Source: Diplocarpon mali
Lineage: Eukaryota; Ascomycota; Leotiomycetes; Helotiales; Drepanopezizaceae
DNA length: 39,879 nt
Assembly: GCA_024741835.1 (NCBI GenBank)
Contig: JAENRP010000340.1
Coordinates: 6,586 to 46,464, forward strand
Direction: 5' to 3'
Shown one piece after another: positions 31,271-39,879 of the stretch (position 1 is its first letter; every line of letters begins with the position of its first letter). Below the pieces are notes generated by a model, which worked only from the letters and a program-made list of their open reading frames with translations, was not told the origin of the DNA and searched no databases. The position numbers were made by a program, and so were the translations under genes.

Positions 31271-33180
31271 ATGTTTGGCAGCTCTGGGTCCCCACCCAAA
31301 GAAGGTGGTGCACCAGCCCCTCAGGCAGAGACCGTTGTTCCCATCACAATGGACCTCACAAACGTCCCGAAATCAGGAGAGGAGAGCGCCTCGGGCGAGA
31401 AACGCAGTGGACATGGCAGTCCTCCCGGTCGTCAAGCTGCAGAGACGGGTGCGACGGTAGAGAAGAAACGACGGGGCAGCGGAGTGGGAGGGAAAGCCAG
31501 CTCTCTGTTAGCCAGCGCCAAGAACTCTCTACACTTCGACAAGAGCCCAAATTCCGCCGGATTCTTGCGAAATGCAGAGGTCAACAGTCAGACACCTCTT
31601 CAGAAGCTGGGAAAGCAGGATCCAGCGCTCAGTGTTCCTCAGGGACAACACAACAACTCTGCCGGCGAGTCGCTTCCAGGTCCTAAATCCACGTTCACTG
31701 TCGGTGTTTGGGAGGACAAGAACAAGAAATGCCGCCGCACGATGGAGGATACACATGCATTCCTGTACAACTTTCTTCACACCCCCGCGCCAGCCTTAGG
31801 ATCAGAAACACCGAGCACCAAGTCAAAGTCAAACGAAGATCTCATACAGAATGAGCCAAATACAAGCCTTGCGCCTTCAATTTCCTCGGCGGACATGATG
31901 GAGACAGACAATGGATATTTTGCTATCTTCGACGGTCATGCCGGTACATTCGCAGCAGATTGGTGCGGTAAGAAGCTTCACATCATTCTGGAAGAGACAA
32001 TACGAAAGAACCCCAATACTGCAATCCCAGAACTTCTGGATCAGACTTTCACTACTGTTGATGCTCAGCTGGAAAAGCTTCCTTTGAAGAACAGCGGCTG
32101 CACTGCTGTGACAGCTGTGCTTCGCTGGGAGGACCGGATACCAAATCCCCAATCTGCTACAGGAACGACTGCCATTGCCCCTGCAACTGCTGCAGAAGTC
32201 AAAGCTCAAAACGATGCTTCAGAGAACTTTGGAGATAGTGGGGTAGATATGAGCAAATCTCCCCTTCAACCAAGCCCAGCTGTTAGTGCCTCAGCCCCCA
32301 GTAGCGAAGCAACACATGCGAGACTTCGCACGGCTGCAATGCGCCAGCGAGTCCTCTACACTGCAAACGTTGGAGATGCTCGAATTGTCCTCTGCAGAAA
32401 TGGTAAGGCTCTCAGATTATCGTACGATCACAAGGGCAGTGACGAGAATGAGGGAAAGCGAGTTACTAATGCAGGAGGTCTCATCTTGAATAACCGTGTG
32501 AACGGTGTTCTGGCTGTCACCCGTGCCTTGGGTGATTCATATATGAAAGATCTTGTCACTGGTCACCCGTATACCACAGAAACTGTTATTCAACCGGATC
32601 TTGACGAGTTCATTATTCTCGCTTGCGACGGCGTATGTGCCCCGCTTCTCTCCAGGCGAACATTGCTTACTTTAAACAGTTGTGGGACGTTTGCTCCGAT
32701 CAGGAAGCGGTGGACCTTATTCGTGGTCAACAAGATCCTGTTTCTGCTGCCAAGCAACTTGTCGACCATGCTCTCGCTCGCTTTAGTACCGACAACTTAT
32801 CTTGCATGATTGTGCGACTCAACAAGTCCGCCCTCCTGACGACATCTAGTCAACCTTCATCTGCCATCGGTGTAGAGGGTGACCCAAACTCTCCTTCTGG
32901 CAAGATATCCGAAACGGAAAAGATTGTCGGCGATGCGAAGAGAAAGGTCCAAGAGGATGGGGTGCCCGGTGTTGGTGTCAGTGGCAGTAATAGCGGCAAA
33001 GGCCACGACCCACAGCCGATCGCCGCAGAAGAGGAGACCCGAAAGACCATGGAGAAGGTCGTTGAGGAGGAGCCGAGTCTTGTCGAAAGTGATGATCCAG
33101 AGCTGAGATTTCAACGACCGGAGGCAGCGAGCGCCGAGATGCGGGAAAATTTGAAATTGCCTGAGGGAGCACTTAAGTGA
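31271..33180 (+). CDS. PTC1: PP2C-type serine/threonine phosphatase, Ptc1-like
   Basis: Two exons (31271-32632, 32680-33180) around a 47-bp intron encode 620 residues. PP2C enzymes are Mg/Mn-dependent monomeric phosphatases; Ptc1-type members switch off stress MAP-kinase pathways. The catalytic domain runs from about residue 142 ([21 protein letters not shown]) to about 500. Metal and phosphate motifs are RRTMEDTH (155-162), DGHAG (221-225), ANVGDAR (365-371), YDHKGSDE (385-392), ALGDSYMK (419-426), ACDGLWDVCSD across the splice (451-461) and STDNLSCM (about 490). Low-complexity inserts at about 170-212 and 290-352 enlarge the domain compared with yeast Ptc1. The N-terminal 140 residues and the Glu-rich tail are polar. 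The frame is open upstream of 31271, but this is its first ATG. The subfamily call is less sure than the family. Confidence 0.9.
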
Positions 33181-35643
33181 GATGAACCTACAATTTGACC
33201 ACACAGGTTACTATAGCTATGATGTTTTCTTGCACGAAAGCGCACAACTCCCGAACTTATGGCCGACTTTTTTCCTTTTCGGCGGCTGGATCCATTGGGT
33301 GTATGGATAAGTGTGCTTTTTGAGCGTGTTATGGGTGTCTTCGCATCATTGGGATTTGCTAGGGTGATGGATGGATTGCGGAGTGTGTGCATACGATCGT
33401 TATAATGACTGATGGGCGACAGAGAATACACACGGGCACCTTTTTTCTTTACCACAAGGGAATGAAAGTGATTAATTGCAGGTGGAAGGAAGTACTTGGT
33501 TCGGCATGTTGAGCCGTAAGCTAAACTCGGTGTAAGGTAATTAAAGTGCTCACCTGATGTGCTGTGTCGCCCTCGGCCAAAGTATGTGGGCTTCCTGAAA
33601 AATCCTCGCTGGAGCCTCTGTATCCGAAAAGCTGAGCCCCCTTTCTCTTCCTTCCACTGAACCTTGAAGACAATAAGTATACGTCAGGTGGCACAACTTT
33701 TCATACCTACCCACCTAGGGACCTGGATATGGCTCGGACAAGCACCCTCCTGGCAGATGTCTACTCTTTCAGTCTGTCTAATGCTAGCACTCTTAGTGTG
33801 AGTCATTCTAGCATCTTTTTCCCTTGCATGAAGGCAGAATTACCCTTCTTTCAAGAATGTCAATCATTCAGTCATACAGGAATGCTACATTACCACACAA
33901 TCCTCCACTACCATGCTAACACCTTCAACTAATCTAATCTTCACATCCGCTCCTCACGCCCTATCAACTGGTCATCGCACATACGATTATCGTGCAGAGA
34001 TTCGCAGTCGCTACTACATCTGGGCATATCAATAAAGAAGCCTCTATATCAATACGAAGTACAGTATGACGGAATCTATCCAGCGCCACTCATATTACCG
34101 GGAGATAATTCTTAGGGCATGGAATCGGGCCACGCAGTATAGGATGGTGGGCAAGGGCGAAAAAGATATCGTGTACGCTGCTGCTTCGCAGGGGTTTGAT
34201 TAGGGCGTTGGTGGTGTTGGGAGTTGGTTTGAGTGAAATAGAAGTGAAGAGGAAGACCGGGAAGTGGAAGAGGAGGGGAATTGGTTATGGGGTACTGAGG
34301 AGGTGTTTGGAGGCTTTTTATGACGAGGTTGAGGTTGTGTTGTTGCCGACTTGGCACTTTACTTTCTGTCAAGATGAAGGTGTGGAGACTGCTATTTCTG
34401 CCTCGAAAGCCAGCAGCAAGAGGAACGCGAGGGGAAAGCGAAGTTCCGAGGCAAGTCCATCGGTCTCCGCACCCAACACATCGCAGCCCTAGAACCCAAG
34501 CCGCCAGAAAGGAAAACTATGTGCATCTCTCAGGTTATGCCACAGAGCAGCTCACCAGCTGGGCCATTGTTTCGGCATTGTGCATTGTGTGTACTACGTC
34601 TCTATCATGCAAAGTAGTGCGAGTGTGGTCGAGGTTGCGGGTAAGCCACCAGAGCACCGTATTTTGTTCCAGTAGATGAGGCGGTATTTATTTGGGACCT
34701 TGCGGATCAGAAGAATAGGAAGGAATATGGTCATCGAGGCGTTTTCCGAATAGGTAACGATGCAGATGTGGCAGGAAGACACAAGGGGGCGTGTTTGAAA
34801 ATTTGGGGACCTGGGTGCCCGGTTTGCTATTGAGGAGTGAGAGTTTGATAGAGTAATCTTGTGTGCTCCTTTGTCAGATGTGATGTTGCCTATGGTGTGA
34901 AAAGAATTTTTTGGTGTCAATCAGATATCTGTTGCTGTCAGTTTGGAGGCCAATGAACGCGTAGGAAAAGTGGAATTTATTGTTCTGGCTGGAGGAACAA
35001 GTCACCAGCTACTCCTATAAGATGTATTTCACAGCTTATGGTATAGAAAGACGACTTACTCCTCATGGGCTCAATACTCGGCGGTTCTATTATAACTATA
35101 TCTCGAATTTGCAGGCTCATAAATTAGGCAACGGAGACCTTGTGAATATTGACACACGCCGAGCGAGTAATGACTTCTACCTCCAAAAGAGTGCCCAGAA
35201 CACACATACTTCTCTTTTCTGGGCCTGCTTTAACTTTACCACTGGCGAACTAAAAAGAATGTAAGAGAGAAAGGATCGAGGAAAATGATACGGAGGTAGA
35301 CCCACCGAGTTCAGGCAGAGAAAGTAAAATTTACAGAGACATCAGGGTTATTGTGTGTTCTTTGACCCTCAATGTATCAACATTGCTTACAGGCACGGCC
35401 TGCATTCTGCGTGCTCGGGTTGTGACCGTATCCTGCTCTCTGGAAAATCGGGCGAGACTGGGCAGCGAATCAATTGCAGAGTTTACTGCTCTTCTCTCTT
35501 TGTCTTCTTCATACAGATATAGTGCACAGTTTCCAACGTCAGCCCATAAAGTACACCTTGATTGACTGTAAACATATTAGCCATGGCCCAATCCATATAC
35601 CTACAATTCACAAACCATTAACAATTCTTCTTGATTTAGAGAT
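33181..35643. other. convergent intergenic region PTC1 / mL41
   Basis: Nearly 2.5 kb separates two genes that face each other, the longest gap in the right half of the window. It holds tacctacccacctagg at 33704-33719, related to the motif upstream of HEM3. Small frames occur: 48 codons from 34066, 98 codons at 34196-34492 and 67 codons at 33729-33932. None has a domain, and the 34112-34372 region is open on both strands. A non-coding RNA or a small unrecognised gene is possible. I see no repeat or mobile element. Confidence 0.45.
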
Positions 35644-36012
35644 CTATGCTTCCCCGTTCTCAGTTTTCCACCTCTTGAGATATGCCTCTCCACTAAAAGC
35701 CCCTTTAGGATCGCCTTCGAATCGACCAATTGTAGGCTTCATTTTCTTCGTCACAAACGGCGTGAGCTACCACACTATCCATCAGCTCTCCGATTGTCAG
35801 AAATTCGATGCGGAATCCCACACCTTACAATCCTTCAGACTTTCCGGCACGACATACGTCCTGACCTTGGTCCAATCGATAATGTACCCTCCATACTTCG
35901 TATGCGAACCCATCGAGCCAGTTCCTGTTCCCTTATAATATCCTTTGTTGGTCTGTTTTGTAGTAAGCGCCAGGCGCGCGAGCTTCTTCCCGAGGATTTG
36001 CGTGGGCTTCAT
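35644..36012 (-). CDS. MRPL27: mitochondrial large-subunit ribosomal protein mL41
   Basis: Two exons (36012-35824 and 35766-35644) joined across a 57-bp intron (branch gctgat, acceptor ggtag) encode 103 residues. mL41 is a structural protein of the mitochondrial 54S ribosomal subunit. The conserved core is visible: LTTKQTNKGYYKGTGTGSMG (19-38), then HTKYGGYIIDWTKVRTYVVP, and after the splice LTPFVTKKMKPTIGRF. It ends YLKRWKTENGEA, a normal end for fungal members. The length equals that of other fungal mL41 proteins. The start is the only ATG available upstream of the core (MKPTQILGKKLARL); the basic N-terminus can serve for import. It is divergent from UTP14 with only about 211 bp between the start codons. 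Confidence 0.93.
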
Positions 36013-36223
36013 GACTGCTGCTGGCTTCCTCAATCCTCCAAGTTTGACGTTGAAATTGTTGGCCGAGCACCGGAAGCTCAAAGCGGGTCAACGTCGAGAC
36101 GCTAGCGGCCGCTTCCGTCTAAGAAAAATATTTACCGATTAAAGTTTCAAGCCTACCCTTCCCTCCCCCTCCCCCACATCGAAATTCTATAAAACAGGAA
36201 TTGGTCATTTCAGGATCTTGAAC
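36013..36223. promoter_or_regulatory. compact bidirectional promoter mL41 / UTP14
   Basis: Only 211 bp separate the two start codons, so the core promoters and leaders must be tightly packed. On the UTP14 side there is a pyrimidine tract (cttccctccccctccccc, about 36157-36174) followed by ctataaaac near 36187. This pattern is common just before fungal transcription starts. Shared regulation of the two genes is inferred from spacing only. Confidence 0.55.
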
Positions 36224-39204
36224 ATGGCAGGACGCCAATCCCATGGACGGGCGCCGGACAAGAAGCCCAAGGCAAAGAGTAATTCGAAGAAGAGAACTCT
36301 TAATGCGTTTGCAATTGCGAGCCACGAAAATCCCGACCGTGTGAAAATACGGCAAAGTCGACTTGGTGTGCAGGAAGGCGGGAGTTCCAGACCAAACAAA
36401 CGACGGAGATATGTAGAGGAGGACGAGGATGGCGAACAGGATGAAGGTCAAAATGTGAAGAAGCCCAAAGTCAATAAGGGCCGATTTGACGAGTTGGATG
36501 TCGATGAGGGGAGCGATAGCGAGGGAAATGAGTGGAAGCTGGGACGGGTAGATAGTGGGGATGATAGTGATCTGGACAGTGACGAGGCTTTTGGAGAGAG
36601 TGATGAGGATAGGTTTGAAGGGTTTGCCTTTAGTGGCGAGAAAGACAATAGCAAGAAGAAGTCTAGGAGGAACAGAGACATCACTCTGGATGAAGTGGAG
36701 GAAGACGACTCAGTTTCCGTCTTAGAGGAAGGAGATCTTGGTGAAGATGCTGTCGATATGGCTACGTACCTGGACCAAATCGAGGAGGAAGAAAAGGAAG
36801 AGCGCGAGAAATCTGTGAAGGGCAGGAATCAGGAACGGACCGAGAACTCAGATGAGGATACGACGGGCTCTAAGTCACAGGAGCAGGATAGTGAAGAGAG
36901 CGACGACGAGTCCTCATTGTCTTCAGGCGACGATGATGATGACGAACAGAACCCCGAAAAACTAGCTGCTCTTGATCGAGCAATCGAAAGTATCTCAAAG
37001 GACTGCGAATACAAAAACACTGCTGCAATGCGGCGGAACCAATATGAGACAAAATCCATGGCAATGGCTACCTCTGCTGGAATTTCCTGGAGCAACGCCA
37101 ATGCCATCCAAGACACTGTCGATCCCACTGTCAAGTATTCTAAAACTGCTTCCAAGAAGAAGTCTATCGCTTCTCAGGTTCCTCTTGAAAAGCGCCAGCA
37201 AGACCGATTGGATCGCATTGCTGCATATGAAAAGAGCAAGGAAACTTTGGACCGATGGACAGACACTGTGAAGCACAATCGGCGAGCAGACCACCTTGTG
37301 TTTCCCCTCCAGGATAATGAAATTGCATCGGCACACTCAAACAAGTCACTTCTACCCGCGAACCTCTCCAAGCCGTTCAATGAGCTCGAGACTACTATCC
37401 AAAGTATACTCGAAGAGAGTGGTCTCGCCACCGCGGATGGGAAAGACGAGGAAGATAAAATCTGCGAATTTGAAGAGCTCAAGACAAAGAGGCTTTCTAT
37501 CGAGGAGGTAAAAGCACGGAGAGAGCAGCTCCGAATGGCACGAGAACTGATGTTTCGTGAAGAAGCCAAATCTAAACGCATCAAGAAGATCAAAAGTAAA
37601 TCCTACCGCAAAGTTCATCGTAAACAACGAGAGAAACAGGAGCGTCTGGAGACTGAGGCTTTGATAGAAGGCGGCTTCGAGCTTTCTGAAGACGAAATGG
37701 AAAAGCACGATCGACGACGTGCCGAGGAGCGTATGGGTGCTAAGCATCGAGAAAGCAAGTGGGCTAAGGCTATGAAGGGGACTGGTCGAGCTGCTTGGGA
37801 TGAAGATGCTAGATCAGGCATTACGGAAATGGCTCGGAGAGACGAGGAGCTCAGAAAGCGAGTTGAAGGACGAGCGGTCAGAAAGGAGTTCGACAATGAC
37901 TCTGAAGATTCGCTTAGCGATACTGATGATGATCTAATTGATGATTCTAATGAAGACGCCGATTCGGGTGCCCGGAAACGCCTGTTGCAGAAATTAAGAG
38001 GAATAGGAGATTCGAATCTTGCGGACGAATCTCTTCCCGGGGCCAGACTGGCGAATATGGATTTCATGCGCAAGGCCAATGCAACACGGAGGAAGAATAA
38101 TGATGCCGCAGCAGAAGAGCTCAGACGAGAACTTGCTGGAGATGAGACTCCGAGCGGCGGAGATGAGGATGGAGAAATTGGCCGACGCATGTTTGGGCCT
38201 GGCAGCCAAGCAGTCTTGCAAAAGAAGGCCGCCAAGTTGGCGGACTTTGAAGAAGCACTAGGTTCGGATGATGACAAGGATCTTGAGCTTGAGATTCATG
38301 ATGAAGATCATACCCCCGAGAAAGCAACGTTCGCATCGCGGAATGAATCGAAACGCTCCGTGGCCAAACCACTCACAACTTCACAACCAGAGCCCGATAG
38401 CGGGGGCGGAGCTTGGTCGAATGTCATCTCTGAATCCAGAGTTGTCAGCGAAGCAGAAGCCAAACGCCGGCGCCACAAGAAGAATGCCGCCATCGACATC
38501 GAAGAACTCGACCTTTCCCAGGCAGCCGTCATTACCAGCAAATCCACCCCAAGAGTCGCAGAGAAACCTATCAGAACCAAGAAGCCCGGCAAGAAATCCA
38601 CAATTCTCAACGACGCCATCTCAGACTCTGATTCCGACTCTGCCAACGAAAATGACACCCCCTCTCATCTTCCCTTCGCAATTCGCGACCAGGACCTCAT
38701 CAGACGCGCCTTCGCAGGCGCGGATGTCGTGGGCGAGTTCGAGGCCGAGAAAAAGCAGATTGTGGAGGATGAGGATGAAAAAGTTGTCGACAACACGCTT
38801 CCTGGTTGGGGAAGCTGGGTCGGTGATGGTCTGAGTAAGAAGGCGAGGGCGAAGAACAAGGGCAGGGTCTTGACCAAGGTTGACGGGATCAAGGCAGACA
38901 AGAGGAGGGATGCGAAACTGGCGAAGGTCATTATCAATGAGAAGAGGGTTAAGAAGGTCTGTATCCCGTTGGCCCCGAGCGCAGCGTGTCGTTGGCTGAG
39001 CATGGCTAATGAATATCGTAGAACTCTAAATATCTCGCTACGACGCTGCCGCATACTTTTGAGACGCAGCACCAGTACGAGCGAGCGCTCCGGCTACCAA
39101 TCGGGCCGCAGTGGTCTACGAAGGAGACCTTCCAGGATGCGACGAAGCCCAGAGTTTTGGTCAAGCAGGGTATCATTGCGCCCATGTCCAAGCCCCTATT
39201 GTAA
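36224..39204 (+). CDS. UTP14: U3 snoRNP / SSU processome protein Utp14
   Basis: Two exons (36224-38956, 39022-39204) around a 65-bp intron (branch ggctaat, acceptor cgtag) encode 971 residues. Utp14 belongs to the small-subunit processome in the nucleolus, where it activates the helicase Dhr1 during 18S rRNA maturation. The N-terminal 270 residues are dominated by acidic runs with basic patches, typical of nucleolar proteins. The conserved Utp14 core starts near AALDRAIESISKDCEYK and includes RADHLVFPLQDNE and IKSKSYRKVHRKQREK. Near the end are the hallmark LPGWGSWVGDG and, after the splice, NSKYLATTLPHTFETQHQYE and LPIGPQWSTKETFQDATKPR. It stops after IIAPMSKPLL. The start is the ATG at 36224. 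Reading through the intron would give a false C-terminus, so the splice is required. Confidence 0.95.
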
Positions 39205-39768
39205 ATATCAGCAGTGGCCGTGAACTACGGAATTACGTCGTAGAAATTGAATCTGGGTCTCAACGCGCGAAGGTATAGAGTTGATTACAAATGGGCTCTT
39301 GGTCTTAGGTTTTCATGGTCCATGAAGGACATATACAGAGAGGACTGGCGTGTACCTAGTGCCCGATGACTTGCTCACCAGTACTGAACTCTCGGTTCCC
39401 GAGGAGCCATGAGCACACATACCGATCCCGGCTCCGACGTTCAGCTGCGCTCAGAGCGCACCACGACAGCCGAAGAGGTGTCTGTTGACTTGCCCGCTCG
39501 GGGTTCTCGCTTAGGCACCCCGCGCCCGACGAGATGGATTTTTGAAGACCAGATTACCCGCCAGAGCCCGTGTCTGGCTTGGCCCGTGGACAACTCTGCC
39601 TGCACGCCGCGAGCCGGTGGCGGGTGGAGGGTTGCGTGCTCGGGACTGTGGTGGGTGGCGAGGGTTGGATCTGCCGGTGGCGGGTTGGAGAGGACCCGGG
39701 GGGTTTACGCACACCGTGCTTCGGGCGATCAGCTTTCGCGGGCGGGGGGTTCGAGGGCAGCGATGTGT
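39205..39768. other. non-coding region downstream of UTP14
   Basis: No gene is visible. After an AT-balanced 3' part the sequence turns GC-rich between about 39400 and 39750, with repeated ggtggcgggt strings near 39615 and 39675. This shift in composition next to a microsatellite suggests poorly conserved intergenic DNA. Confidence 0.5.
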
Positions 39769-39879
39769 GTATATATGTATATATGTATATATGTATATAT
39801 GTATATATGTATATATGTATATATGTATATATGTATATATGTATATATGTATATATGTATATATGTATATATGTATATA
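39769..39879. repeat. (GTATATAT)n microsatellite
   Basis: The 8-base unit gtatatat repeats without a mismatch for about 111 bases (almost 14 units) and runs into the end of the window, so its true length is unknown. It is expected to vary in copy number between strains and to be hard to assemble. Confidence 0.97.

Noticed and set aside
34066..34492. Short frames MTESIQRHSYYREIILRAWN... and a following 98-codon frame, considered as a small LYR-type gene
   Set aside because: The YYRE string is only weakly like an LYR motif, the two frames differ and I found no splice that joins them into a family-like protein.
39769..39879. Terminal array considered as a telomere
   Set aside because: The unit is gtatatat, not the TTAGGG-type unit of filamentous fungi.
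1..39879. CRISPR array, bacterial operon, integrated virus or transposon
   Set aside because: No regular repeat-spacer pattern, no transposase, reverse transcriptase or capsid motif, and the genes have spliceosomal introns.

Overview
The window looks like nuclear DNA of a filamentous ascomycete (Pezizomycotina). The genes have short introns of about 40-130 bp with GT/AG ends and CTGAC/CTAAT-type branch sites, and the proteins are typical fungal orthologues: Spg1/Tem1, Fzo1, Utp14 and mL41. A Leotiomycete-like relative is my guess from the style of the proteins, not something I could test. There is one ambiguous base (n at 4181), so this is a draft assembly.

Layout. Bases 1-6475 hold no gene I can support, only low-complexity tracts and a degenerate tandem array near 5183-5440. 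A membrane-anchored, fucose-lectin-like beta-propeller protein lies at 6476-7945 (+). A decayed F-box protein gene lies at 9543-11078 (-). From 11772 onward the window is a compact run of housekeeping genes: HEM3 (+), GCV3 (-), SPG1/TEM1 (+), a large PLAC8-domain protein with a repeat tail (-), a small mitochondrial acidic protein (-), CAND1 (+), FZO1 (-), VPS2/DID4 (+), a PTC1-like PP2C phosphatase (+), mitochondrial ribosomal protein mL41 (-) and UTP14 (+). The last 0.7 kb is non-coding and ends in a (GTATATAT)n microsatellite cut by the window edge.

The genes are not an operon or a biosynthetic cluster. They form alternating convergent and divergent pairs with separate jobs: haem synthesis, glycine cleavage, septation signalling, SCF ubiquitin-ligase control, mitochondrial fusion, ESCRT-III, stress phosphatase, mitochondrial translation and 18S rRNA processing. 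Four divergent pairs share intergenic promoters: GCV3/SPG1, the mitochondrial protein/CAND1, FZO1/VPS2 and mL41/UTP14.

The most unusual item is the PLAC8 protein. After its cysteine-rich domain, its tail carries about a dozen copies of a roughly 24-residue repeat with the core H-x-[hydrophobic]-x-[D/E/S]-C. I know of no description of this repeat. No obvious novel multi-gene system is visible.
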